A stretch of 64,000 bases of DNA from Homarus americanus (lineage: Eukaryota > Arthropoda > Malacostraca > Decapoda > Nephropidae), in assembly GCF_018991925.1 (NCBI RefSeq), contig NW_024737042.1, forward strand, positions 14,571,200 to 14,635,199. The letters are read 5' to 3'. The position numbers and the translations under genes are program-made. This document shows positions 24,301-38,300 of this stretch, piece by piece. The notes under the pieces are model-generated. The model searched no databases. It saw only the letters and a list, made by a program, of their open reading frames with translations, and was not told the origin of the DNA. The stretch's first letter is position 1, and the number at the start of each line of letters is the position of its first letter.

Positions 24301-27300
24301 CATTGCTAGAATCCTTGCAAGACAGCGAATAATTTGAATATAAACGTCATATATTTTGCACGAGATAAAATTTTTAGCCATTTGTAATAAGTTTCCAAAT
24401 TAAAACTAACATTTGTATGTCTAATGCAAACTATAGCATGATTATATCCAAATTAATCACTATCTTATAAGAATTCCAGCAATGTAAATTATATTCCCCC
24501 CGGTCACTTCTGTGACATTTAATAAACAAAAAACAAAAACTCAATCTAAAGGACATAAATAAACAAATAAATACAGTAAAAGTCCAAAAATCCAGATGCC
24601 AGAAATCCGGACCACCCGAGAATCCGGACTTTTCGAAAACTCAAACTCTATTTTTTTTTTTTTTTAGCTGGCTTTTGTGTGTATGTGTGCATGCGTGAGC
24701 GCCACAGCTGCACAGCGACAACAAGCGACCACGCGGTCACCACTTTAAAACGAGCAATCAAACTGTGACAACGTATGTAATTTTGAGTCCTACTCTTTCC
24801 ATTTACAGAGTACTGTACAAGCCCATAATAATGGCTCCTAAAGTAGATAAACTTCGTTGTGTGAAGAGAAAGAAGAACACTTTGAAATTGAGTGACAAAC
24901 TTGAAATAATTAAGAAACTAGAACGTGGTGTGAGCAATACTGATCTAATGGAAACATACGACATTGGAAAGTCTACAATTTATGATATAAAAAAAGGCAA
25001 AGAATAAAATTTTAGAATTCACAGCTTTATCTTTAAAACTGCTTGTTTTGATAAATGAAGCATGCTATATTTGCAAATGAATAAACTATCAAAATGTACC
25101 TGTTCATCTCTTCTTTATTTCTCCTGAAATTTGAATTTTAAAAGTACTGCCTCAGAATCCGGAAAATCCGAAAATCCGGACCGACCCAATCCCCAAGCAG
25201 TCCGGATTTTTGGACTTCTACTGTACTTCACCAGACCTTCCACCCCAACTGCCAAACATGTCACTGTCACCCCCCCTCCATCTTCCCAGTCAGGGTTTGG
25301 TGGTTATAGGTTTACAGTTTTTATCTTATATATATCACAGACTAAAATTAGCAGAATATAATTTGCATTACTAGAATCCTTGCAAGACAGCGAATAATTT
25401 GAATATAAACGTCATATATTTTGCAAAAGAGATAAAAATTTTAGCCCTTTGTAATAAAATTAATTAGAACACGTTAGTTAGGTAACATTTTTTAAGAGAA
25501 AAACTTGATGTCACTCTTAAGGACAGATAAATAAATAAGCACTAGACCTTGGCATCAACTGTCAAACATATCACTCCCCCCATCAGTATGCAGACCATTT
25601 CACGTCCCATAATTTTAGCTGTGTTGATTTATGAGTGTTTGTTTTAACATAATACTAAAAAAACAAACTGTTTTGTTTATTCTAGGAGATGGGCTGAGGT
25701 GCATCTGGGTAGACTCTCAGTCTTTTTAGTATTTTGTGTTTTTCTCAAGTACCAAACTAAATTATTCCATTGAAACAGCACTTCGATTTAGTGTGAATTC
25801 GGTTTAAAGCGACCTCTCTTGGAACGTATCTCCTGTTATATCGATGTTCTACTGTAATAAACTTTTTTATATAAAATTACCATAAAAAAGGTGATATGAA
25901 TTTTTGGTCACTCATTTTAATATAAAATTTGATAAGATAATAAGGTAATCCACTACAGTCATTGCTAGACCATAAATTTTGATGAAGAATGAAGGGTGAA
26001 TCATGGGTATGCAGATATAAAATGTATAACAAAAGATGCACCAAAGTGCCCCCCCCCCCATGTGATGTTTATAACATCAGCTGGACTCCTATTTGCCTGT
26101 CAGTCTCTAATATACAGTCACTCCAAAAAGTATGTTTATGTAAGGGTCCAATGAAAAAATCTTTTGCCCATTATGTCATAGTGCCACACAAAATCATAAA
26201 AATATGTTTTGGAGTGAGTGTACCTTTTTGTATATCTGCAATTTAGTGTAATCACTTACTGAAACCAAACAGGGACCTTACAAAGAAAGTTCCTGAACAG
26301 CCATATCTGATCACATTATCACCATTTTATGGCCACTTACCACACTTGCATGGGTTACCATGATTACCTGATGGTACATTGTTCCTGTTACCATCATTCA
26401 ACAAAATATAATGACATGCATAGAGGATGATTGCTTCCACTTTTGGACCAACTCTGAATGCTGTCTCAGAGAAAGAGAAAGAGAGAGTAGGAGACAGACA
26501 AGAGGGACAAAAAATTGCTAGCACAAGACTAGGTCAGCATCTAAAATGTCCTAGACTAAATATTACTAACCTAATTGGTTCCTTTGAGGTGAGAATATGC
26601 CAGGTGAGCTTCACCTTATGCCAGAGGGAGAGTGATGCCAGAGCACGAGACAGTGTTACCTGTATGGGCCGGTCACCAAGTTGGATCAAGCACCCGGGTG
26701 CTGACCGCCGTGCCTAAAGGATACATGCCCTTTTAAGAAACAAATTAAATACACTACTAAAAAATACATTTCACATAGCAGCAGAGGAAATCATATTATG
26801 CCAAAGTTCTTTATAAATCAAGAAAGGATTTTTGAGAAGCTATACATAAAATCTCACCTCTGCAAATGCAGTACGGAATTCTCCTCCAGGGGCCATTCCT
26901 AACTGCTTGGTTATATGGGCAGACACAGACAGTAACAGGAGATACAGCACACCCTGAATTTTACCGTGCTGACGCAGGATCATCTGCATCTTTTCTGAAA
27001 GAAACCAAAGATTTTAATTGCCCACACGTAACTGGAGGTTGGTAAATATAATTGATGCTTTTAAATGGAGGATCAGTTGGGCTATGAACCAGGTTTGTGA
27101 CAACAATATGCAGTACAGGTAGTCCCCAACTTACGACTGACTCAACTTACGTCAATCCGCACTTACGACCTGCTCTGACCATACGACCGCCGCAGTCGTG
27201 ACCAAAATTTTTTTCAAATGACGCACGCATTTTCTATACCAAAACGTTTCCATCCTGAGCGAGAGCGTGGCTGGCTTGGGTCACCGCGTGGGTACACTCA

Positions 27301-29339
27301 CTCAGTACAGCACTTAGTTGGTGTTTGGCTATCGTATCCTATAATGATCGCGCTGTGAACTTACGTTATTATCGTATTTAATTGACTTTTTAATGACTGG
27401 AAAGCGTACAAGTGAGAGTGCTGGTGGTGCTCCGAAGAAAAGGAGACAGGCAATTATTTTTGAGATGAAAATGAAGATGATAATGCAATATGAGAATGGA
27501 AAAACTGTAGCAACAATCTCACGTGATCTAGGTTTCTTGCACTCAACCATATCCACTATTCTGAAGGACAAGGAACGTATTCGTGGTGTAGTGAAAGGAA
27601 CAACACCTATAAAGGGAACTATAATTTCGAAGAAAAGACAAGGTCCTATTCATGATATGGAAAAATTATTGGTGATATGGATAGAAGACCAAACACAGAA
27701 GTGTGTACCCTTAAGCCTTCTAACCTTACAGGCTAAAGCAAGAAGCCTGTTCCAAAGCCTGAAGAAGCAGGCAGGAGATGAATGTGAGCAAACCCTTACA
27801 GCAAGTCATGGGTGGTTTAATAGATTTAAAAAACGCTACAGTTTACACAATGTTAAGGTGAGTGGAGAGGCACCTAGTGCTGATGTTGGTGCTGCCTAAG
27901 TTTTTAAGGAGGAGTTAGATGATGTGATTGTGGAAGGAAATTATTTGCCTGAGCAAATATTCAATGTGGATGAGACTGGATTATTGTGGAAGCGCATGCC
28001 TGAGCGGACATACATCCACAAATAGGCGAAATCAATGCCAGGATTCAAGGCATTCAAGGACAGAATTACACTTCTGTTGGGGGTGAATGTTGCGGGTTTC
28101 AAGCTGAAGCCCTTCATGATCTATCATTCAGAGAACCCCAGGGCTTTTAAACATGTCAGCAAGCACACACTGCCAGTGTTTTATCGCAGTAACAAGAAAG
28201 CCTGGATGACCATTGTACTGTTTGAGGATTGGTTCATGAATTGTTTCATTCCTCGAGCCAAGGAATATTGTCTGCAACAACGGATTCCATTCAAGATTTT
28301 GCTGATTTTGGATAATGCTCCGGGACACCCACCACACCTGGACGACATGCACCCTGATGTTAAGGTAGTGTACATTCCACCTAACACTACCTCTGTCATC
28401 CAACCCATGGATCAAGGTGCTATTGCTGCCTTTAAAGCGTATTATTTACGTACGACCTTCGCTCAGGCTGTTGCTGCTACTGAAGGTGAGAAAACGCTCA
28501 GAGAGTTTTGGAAGGAGTACAACGTTTTGTCATGTATAAAGAACATTAGTGCAGCATGGGATCAGGTTACAAAACATTGCATGAATGGAATATGGAAGAA
28601 AATCCTGAAAAGATATGTGAACAGTTTCAAAGGATTTAATGAAAATGAAAGTTATTTCGGATATTAGTAACAAGATAGTGGAGTTAGGTAAACAGCTGGA
28701 GTTAGAAATTGATAATGAAGATGTTGAACAGTTGGTTGAAAGTGTAGCAGAAGAGCTCAGTAACGAGGATCTTATTGAACTAGATGCACAGAAAATTGCA
28801 GAGGAAGAAAAGAGACAAAATGTAGAAGAAGAACCTGCACCCCCAAAAAGTTTTCAGTGAAACAAATGGCAGAGGCATTTGCTACAATTAATAAAGGAAT
28901 GCAAATGTTTGATGGCATGGATCAAAATTATGAGCGTTATGCCAAAGTTGACAGAATGATCCAAGATGCACTTGCTTGCTACAGAGAAATTTATAATGAA
29001 AAGAAAAACAAACTGTGCAGTCTAAATTGGACATCTATTTTAAGAAGTCCCCAGTGCCTCCTCACGCCCCACCAGTGCTGCCTCTTCACTCCCTTAAGAT
29101 GATCCAATACCTTCAACCAGCAAGTTTCCACAGTACATAAACCTGTCTGAAGAAAGCGACATTGATGACCCACCCAGCCCTGTCTCCTCCTCTGCTTCTT
29201 CCAGTTAATGTAGTCTCCATGTATTAGAAAATTATGGGGGCCCTGTGTGCATTCAGCTGACTACATTAAAGGTAAGTGCTCAGTCACACTGTATCCATTC
29301 CTCATTATTTATTACTTTTATTGTACTGTATTTCATTGT

Positions 29340-29398
<59 letters not shown>

Positions 29399-32300
29399 CT
29401 ATGTCAGACTTACGACCATTCTAACTTACGACCTGGATTTGGGTCCCTAACCCTGTCGTAAGTCGGGGAGAACCTGTATATGTTATTTACCAATTCCTGT
29501 ACCCAGGCAAAAATAAATAAAAAACATTGGTTCCTCACTTTACATGAGGAGAAATTCCTGGAAAATGGCAAGTATGTCACAATTGTGGGTGTGGGTTACA
29601 TTCCAGAACCCTTCACACCACCTAGTTTATCATAAAATCTTATACAAAATTACAAAAATAAGAAAATAAACCATGAAATGACGACATCAAACAGATTCTC
29701 CTCATTTTCGGAGTCATAGCAGTTTTACCTTTCTCTGTATTCCTCTTAACTAAGCACTTACATGACCTGTTGATGTTAAACATTTAACCAAGCATCAAGG
29801 CTAATTTATCACTCTGAAGCCACTGAATTATCTCACACTAGCAGAGGCAGTTACAACAAGAAAGACAAACAAATATATTCAGCACATGCATCAAGCTAAA
29901 ACTAGGTCTATGGTATTTTGTTTGACTCTTTCAAGCCCTTCCCTGTTGTTCAATGCAAGATGACCAGAAACAGCTCCCTTCATTCCATGTGAAACATTTA
30001 TCATTCAACAACACGTCCCCAAATCTACTTTACTCTTTTAGCTTTGCATAATCCAGCATCACCCATCAGCCACACACAGCCTTCTCTAAAAATCTAATAA
30101 CACCTCTCTCTTGACCCACTTATGTACACAGCTGCTTAGTGGATGTCCCTCCATCTCATTTAAAGGACATCCTCTACCCCAGCCATCCACGTCCTCTTTG
30201 GTCTCCTTCTATCCCTTGACTTGTACAGAAAAAAAAAAGGCAAAAACACTAATTTGCAAAAGTAACTTACTGAAATCAAGGCTTCTAGATTCTTGAAGAA
30301 TGGTTTCTTCATCTAACTGTAAAATAGCTGTGCGTGCCTTGCAGAGCTCCACTACAACTATGTCCGGCTTTACAGTTCTGATAGTCTGAAGAAAATAGAA
30401 ATACGTACAATTGAATTTAAATTGATTCAAAACACATTTTTTCATTTTACAACTATACAGAAAGTCAAACTATTGCTTCATTATATACAACTGCAACAAT
30501 TGAAAAACTAAAAATGTATTCCTTACATTTGCAACATCATCCTGACTTTCTTTTGAAAAGTGTGCAGTTCCAACAAGGAAGACAGAGCTTCCATGTGGAG
30601 TATCAAGACGAGTAACAGTGTCTGGCAGCTGTATGGAGCTGGGAATCCTACTGATAAGGGCTAATGAAGGTTTAGTGAGAGGATGTGCAGCCTCCTCCTC
30701 TTTACTGTCCTCTTCATCATTATCCTCCACATCACTCTCACTACCAGATGGACTTGCTGAAAGGAGTTGATGGAAACTATATTATGAAACAGAAGCAAAA
30801 AAATAAAATAAATAAATAAAAAGGTCTGATACAAATGGAAGCACAGATGTTAAAACAGATGAAAAACAGAACAGATGAATGAAAATAAAGAATTCAATGG
30901 ACTGCAGATGGACAGACACCATCATATATACAGTCATGCGCCGGTTAACGTCCAACCGAACAACGTCTGATCGCATATACGTTCGTGGCCCCCCCCCCCA
31001 AAAAAAATACTTCCGTGACGCCTGCTGGACCACCACTCCACGACCCCCTGACGGAGACATGATGATCCTCCCATACTGGCCAGATATTATGTGTTAAAGG
31101 AATATGCTTCCTGCTTTAGGCTTTTTTTAAGCATTTGCCTCTCGGTGTAATGTTAACCAACATCTATTGAGGATAAATTCTTTCACCTACAAATTGACAA
31201 TAACACATTTGCTGTAATCAGACATATCTAATTGCCTCAACATGGGGTTGCAATTTCAAATTCTGTGTCATTACTAAGGAATAACGAAGTCTCTGGTGCA
31301 CTCTAAGATTAAGAGAGAAAACGGAGGACTCAGGCGTCCTGAGCGAGAGAAAACGGACTCCTGTGATGGGGGACACAAGCACTCACATGTGCCACTCATA
31401 CTGACACTTGACACTCACTTACTTGACAAGTTTTATCAACCATTAGTTGTGTACGTTATCTAGTGAATTTAGTCAACAGCACTGTACAGTACAAGTACAC
31501 TGCAGTACAGTGGTCCCTCGGTTAACAAAGGACCTAAGTGCAAACCTGTACTGTACATGTACTAAAATTGTTATGTCTATTGCAAATATAGATTGTTTAT
31601 ACAGGTATTCAAATAAATCACTATCTTACAAGAATCCCGGCAATGTAAGTTATATTCACCCAGGTCGTTTGGGTGGCAAATTATGAGAAGAGCTTAGTCA
31701 CTCTTAAGGAATGATAAATAAACACGCAGGTCTTCAGCGCCAACTGTCAAGTCATATCTCAAATAAATAAACAAACACCAGACACTGTCACTTCACCTCC
31801 CCTGCTCCCCCCTCTTCCCACGCTCGCTGGCTACCTCCCTCCTTGTGTTCCCAAACAAAAGATTGGTGATAACTTTATGGTGTTTATTTTATATAATATC
31901 TCAGACTAAAGTTATGATAATATAATTTGCATTAATGAAATCCTTGCAAGACAGATTAATTTGAATATAAAAGTCATATATTTTGCTCGAGACAAAAATT
32001 GTAGTACATAGTATACAATACTGTAGTACATTTTATAATATAAAGTTTTTCAACTGTATTTTTGGGTAGATTTACATAAATTTCTTCATTTATTTTCATC
32101 CATTTACATGCCCACACCATACTAAAAGAAATGTAAAAGAAATACTGTAAATGACTTTAGTGCAAAACTGGAGTGCACATGTACTAATTTGATTACGGTA
32201 CTAAAAATGTTATGTCTAGTGCACATTATAGGTTGTTTATATTTAAATAAATCAACATCTTACAAGAATCCCAGCAATGTAAATTATATTCACCCAGGTC

Positions 32301-35300
32301 ATTTCACTGGCTTTTTATAGGAGAGAAGCTTAGTCACTTAAGAACTGATAAATATACACGCGTTAGACCTGGGCCTGTGCCAACTGTCAAACAGCTCCCC
32401 TCCCCCCACGCCCCCTCGCTCGCTCGCTCCCTCCCTCCCTTTCTCCCATCTGCCCGGCGTTGCTGGAACCCTTGAAAAGAGTGAATAATTTTAATATAAA
32501 CGTCATGTATTTTGCACAAAAGGTAAAAAATAATCACCTGTATCACATTACAGTAGTGATTTAAAAGTAAAAGTGTATATGTACGTATATAGTATTCCAC
32601 ATAAACGTAAGTATAAATACAAAGTTTATGTGATGATCAGACAACGTCCATTTCGGTTAACGTCACGTTTCCAAGAACGTATCTAGGATGTTAACCGGCG
32701 CATGACTGTATAACAGCTTTCTTTCCCCAAAAAATTTAAGCTGGAGAAGACACAAAATAGAACAAGCTTAAGGTTGAAAGGGTTAACAAAATAACTTGGC
32801 ACTAAACTGGTAAACCACAAATAAACCTGATTTGATTATATCTCTGCAAATATATTTTACCAATAGTTTAAAGTTATTATTCATACAAGTGGTAATGTTT
32901 CTACTGACTTTCTTTGGGAGGAGACAGTGTTATCCGGCTCTGCACACGGACAGTTACACCAGGACTGGATCCCAGAGTCGCGTGTGAGTCTTGACTGAGG
33001 CATGACTCTTCTTGTTCCATCTGTTTTGGACTTGAAGATGTACTTTCTTCTAGTTCAGCTGTAAATTATAATGTATGAATTAACATATTAAACATTTAGT
33101 ACACCAAGTTAAAGACCTTCAACAAAAGCATTACCAGGAATCATGTATTCAATACAGTGAAAATTGTGAATGGTTCTAATATAAAACGTATCAGTCACAT
33201 TCAAAAAGGTTTAAACAAAAATTCATAAACTTATTCATCCTTCTTTAAACATGAAAGCAAAAACAAAATTAAAATACATTCAGTATTTAAAAAACACACA
33301 GGCAACTCACGTTTTCTTGTTAATGGAAACTGCATGGACGCTGACACCACCATTTCACTGTCACTAATATCCACCTCCTCTCCCTCAGTATCCTCTTCAT
33401 CTTCTTCATAGCCTTCTTCTGACTTAAAACTGAGGTCAGCCTCCACGGAATTCTGTTGAAAGTTGCCTCTGACAACACTGTACTGTACATCCTAACTAAT
33501 ACACACTCATCATCTCAGTATCATATCATCCCAGATGTCAAGAAACTTTATTATATTCAGTTAAATTTACTTGATATATACAGTAGGTGTATTCTTGGTC
33601 ACCCCAAAACGCATAACTAGTTTTGCTATCTACTGCGCATCCCCAAGTTTTGCCTTGGAGGCAAAACTTGTCCCGAGATGATATGCCCTTAAAGGCAAAA
33701 GTAGTTATGGTCTTAACTTATTTGGAAAGTGGGCAGAGATGAAGGGAAACTATCCAATCACATTCATCGATCCATACACTCTAGACAAGATAAGGCCTAT
33801 GTGTGGAAAATGCTTTCAATAAAATCACTAATTACACACTGGATAGTAGATGTATATCACTTGAAAAATATATTGTTTAAAATTGCTTAGTTTGAGAAGT
33901 TTTAAATGAAATGACAATCAATACCTACATGCATTGAGCTGGGAATGGAGAAATTTCCAGCAACACCTGAAAACTCTATTGGCTTCGCCACGAGTGTCTG
34001 AATGGTCTCTCTCTTGTTTCCGACTTGAAGCTTATAATTATCATTTCTTTGGTATAATGTCATAAAAGACATTGTTATTCATAACAGATGTTATCATTTT
34101 TGAGAAAAAGTACACAATATTGAGTACTGTATATTGCCATGTAGCTATGATAATCTTTTTAACATGGACACATTTGAAAACAAATTCACGAAACCAGACA
34201 TAGCCGAAACGTGGACGCTATGGCTCCAGACATATCTCACAAGACACATACAATTACTTTTTCCCGAGAAAGGGTCCGGCAGCCAGAGTTGCGCTGCGTA
34301 CCATAATTATGGTATTTGTACCAAAATTTGGTGTCTGTACCATGTACCATAATTTTGATCAGATAGGGACTCGATTGTATTTCCACACCCGTAAGGTGAG
34401 GTGTGACAAGGGCAGGGACCCAGGGAGGCAGCAAATTGTAGTGATGAATGTGCCAGTACCATTCTCTCTCACTCTCTGTTTGAGTTTAACTTATGTTATC
34501 CTTATTTATATATGGACACAGATTGGATGACGAGTGGACGCAGTAGCAGCGGCAAATAAAGAATTTTTAAGTATTCCCTTTATTTCAGCCTCAAATATTC
34601 CTGTTTGTAATTTTTTTATTAGACTTATGTTAATATAAACTTGTTTGTAATAATGCAGGGGTGTTTACTGCACCATAACATGTATGCTTATATGCAGGTA
34701 CCATTATAATTTCGAGGAAAATACTGTACTATAATTTTGACATCAGTGTACGATAATTTGGGCTGGCCGGCAGCGCAACCTTACCGACAGCGCTGTTGGC
34801 GTGTTGTTGATGGTCAACAGTAGGCAGAGCCTAGGAGCATAACTAGTTATGCGTTTTGGGGCGACCAAAAATACGCCTTATGTAAGTGTTATTTAAGAAG
34901 TAGTGAAACTGATGACACGAAGACAAAAGTTGAGGAAACACATTTATTTAACATACAAAGAACTCTCCTTCCTCTTTGATAATTGGTCCCACTGTTTGAC
35001 CCATCCTTTAAACACTTTAGGAAACATATCTTTGCATTATGTATTGAGAACTATCATCAACAGCTTACTAATTTCTGTACCAAACTTAAAACTGAAGCAA
35101 TGAAGCAGCATCTTATCTTTGGATCACAGGGAGCCAAGGTCAATGTGTGTCCAGGGGATGGGCCATCACTTCAAATTTTAATCAAGTAACAGTTTTCTTG
35201 GCAAATGCAACTATTAAGATCAAACACAATGCTTTTGTGTAGGATCTATGCATGGTCAGTGATTTCTTTGAGTGTTCACTGCAGTTAGTATTGCAGCACA

Positions 35301-38300
35301 TTGCAATAGAAATTTTCACTAGCAGTCAGTCCTTTGGGTACTCAATGGCTTCTTTTTTTTTTATCAAGTCCCCCATTACCAGAAGAAACTTTTTGTATCA
35401 CCCAAAAACTCTTGCTCAACATGTATAGTACGGTAAAATAGGTCATCTGAAAACCTACTCTGAAATAATCTATTTAATCAGATTTAAATATTCTGGGTAT
35501 AAAATTTAAGAATCCAGAATCATTTCCTTTTATATAATTTTCTAAACATTACATTTCAGTAAATGAGGAGAAACTAGACAGTTAAGCAACTGGTTGAGTG
35601 ACTGGGTGCATGGCAGTATGAGTGATAAGTCTACTTGTCTTCATGAGAGTTTGAGGTGTAAGGAGAATGATGACACATTGAAAGGTACCGTATATACTCG
35701 TCTATAACCCTCCCTCGTTTATAGGTTGACCCTGATTTTTTTACCAAGAATCGTTAATTTATGATATTCATCGTTTATAGGTCGACCCAAGTTTTTGAGG
35801 GTAATGGAACAACAAAACCTTCAGTAAAAACACTCTACGTCCTATAAGCCGAGGCTTGCCGTGCCTGAAACACCGAGTGCCGAAGGCAAATTGTTTACCA
35901 TTTATTATTACGACACTTTACACTGAAACGCGGGTAGTTTCAACAAAAATATTGTATATTTCCATTCAAGTATTTATTCAAGTCAATTAGGAGGAACTAT
36001 TATTGTAATACAACAGTTTTTTAACTGAAAACCATTCGAAAAGCGATTACAGTAACATCTTTTGAACGAAAGAAAGCGAAAGTCATTGTTTTCGTCATGA
36101 TTTTGTCCCACCTTCCACTGTAATACGTACGTCATTTCAGCAAAAATATAACATTTCCGTGAATGAATTACATCAAGCACAGTATGAATAGAATATCATT
36201 GTAATATAACAGTATTTTAGCCGAAAACTTTTAAAAAAACGAGTAACATCTCTTGAACATAAGGAGATTAGGTAAATTCTTTGTTTCGTCATGTATTTTA
36301 TCCTATTTTACATTTAAATATATCACGTTTCAGCAAAACTACTATTTATTTCCAAGAATATATTCATTCAGGCGCAGTTAAGGTAAAATATACGTGTGAT
36401 GTAACAGTTTCTTAACTGAAAACGATTCGAAAAACATGTGTACCGTCTAGCTGATACGCAACAGCTGGTGGTGCGTCATGCATCGTTGTAAACAATAGGA
36501 GGTTGAAGTGGATTACCGGGTATTATATAAAGTGTGAAATATCAAAAAGGTTTTTATTACCGGTATTTTTTGTAGATCAATGAGTACTGTGATACCGTAT
36601 ATGATATGATAAGTTAGCCTGTGCTAAGAACTTCAACATAGACTACTGAAAGCACGTTGTAAGGTAATTTAGCCTATTGTAAGTTGGTGAGCTTCATCTG
36701 CTGAAGGAACTGCATAACTTTTCATTACTAACTGGTACATATTTTACGTTTCCATTGTTTACTGGCAGTAAATTTGTAAATATTTTTTATGTCTGAAGCT
36801 AAAAGTTGCTCCTTGCCCTTCCCATCATGCACGGGTTTAACCTAACAAAACTATTACCTACGTAGAGATCGGCCCCCAATTTTTTGCCTAAAAATTTGGT
36901 CTTAAAAACTCGAACTACACACGAGTATATACGGTAATTTGTAGACTTCTATAACAATGAGAAAGTTTGAGAATAAAGAAGTAAGTTAAAGTACAGGTAT
37001 TTACAAAAACTAATAATGTAACCAAATTGACACACATACTTTGGTAAAATACATGCTTTCCTCAGACAAATGTTCATGATAACATCCACTTTACATAAAC
37101 ATTCATTTTACAAAAGCCTCTTAGTCCCAAATTTTCAGCTGGGAAGTTTCTCATGTGATATTGAAAGCTTGACAACTAAATTTGATAGTCACTTTTTGTT
37201 CAATTTGCAAGTTCAAAATGGGTACACAATCCCATCACCTTCCACAAATGCTCAACCAAAACTAAATGATCCAATGAAATAATCATACAAATCACAGATG
37301 TTGGCTTAAATATGTTTTATCTTTAAACCTCAATCTTCACACAAAAAATAGCTATCCTACTATGGTTGTAATATCATTACTTACCAGTGCTTAAATAAAA
37401 AAAAAATAAGAACAACTACTACCTGTGTCACCAGCTGCTTAACTGGCTCTGCAGGGACTTTCTTCTCAAGGTCTTCTTTTACTGTTTCAGTGACAAGTTC
37501 ACCTGAAGTCTTCACCCCCATCTGAAAGAAACAATGTAAACCAGTCTTCATAATGCAAACATCAGTGGTCTTATAAAAGCAATACACACTAGTATTAGCT
37601 ACATACATAAGTTCAAACAATTCACTACGGAATACTAATGAACTTCAATGCAACTGCTTACAATAATCATTTAATCAAGATACTGAATAACTCATGACAT
37701 GTTGACAAAAATTCTACATCCAACACCACATTTATTTGAAGTAAAACTCAATGTTTTACACATTCTCCCAGTACATTGCACGACCACACTCAATTAACCA
37801 AAGTTCACCTCGCAAAGTACAGTGGTCCCTCAGTTAACGAACGGTTCGATTAACAAATTACCAACCATAAGGATCCTCAATTCGGTTAAACAAAACTTCA
37901 ATTAACGAAATCATTACGAACAACACGTTTTGTTGCGAGTATCAGCTGATGGGCTAGTCTGCCAATTCAGTAATCTCTTCTATGTTAATATTCGTTTCCA
38001 GTGGAGTAAATATCAAGAAAGTTGTGCTCTTTAATATTTTTGCATTTTTATATTAAAATTATTAGTCATTTTAAAATTTAGTTAACATATTGATAATATA
38101 TGCAGTACAGGGAACTAATTTTTTGTGCGCCCATCAGCTGCTTGACTCAGCCACCAGGTGTCAGTCTGGTTTTGTTGACAGTGGAGTGAACATCTATTTT
38201 GTTGGTGTCTTGAATATTTTTGTGTTTGTACATTGAAATTATTGATCATTCTGAAATTTTTTTAATATATTGATAATATATAGTGCAGTGTTGATTTAAA

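Larger units (their letters stand above)
23739..25854. mobile_element. TA-target TIR element with tandem-repeat core, 2116 bp (TRABD intron 10)
   Basis: The ends cagtagaacgtcgattta and (reverse-complemented right end) cagtagaacatcgatata are inverted repeats with flanking TA. The words 'tttaaagcga' recur inverted just inside each end. The core is a tandem pair of about 461-bp units starting near 23957 and 24418. The second unit is split by another element at 24574-25223. The first unit holds a CTTC microsatellite. The core is shared with the element at 30931-32708. Confidence 0.75.
27116..29476 (+). mobile_element. Tigger (pogo superfamily) element, copy 1, 2361 bp (TRABD intron 8)
   Basis: Ends caggtagtccccaactta... 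and ...cgtaagtcggggagaacctg, flanked by TA. Further 'acttacgac' words lie inside both ends. Carries a nearly full-length transposase frame with two nonsense codons and later frame breaks. A second copy in the opposite orientation lies at 39434-41759. Confidence 0.9.

Noticed and set aside
23542..26857. Apparent missing TRABD exon between exons 9 and 11 (phase mismatch)
   Set aside because: A short exon with the LGDRP block was found at 26571-26713 and restores the phase.
28128..28415. 95-aa minus-strand frame, also mirrored at 40465-40752
   Set aside because: Antisense shadow of the Tigger DDE core, conserved only because the element is duplicated.
34903..35189. Overlapping plus-strand frames of 66-68 aa
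   Set aside because: Short, in different frames, without motifs, in a TRABD intron.
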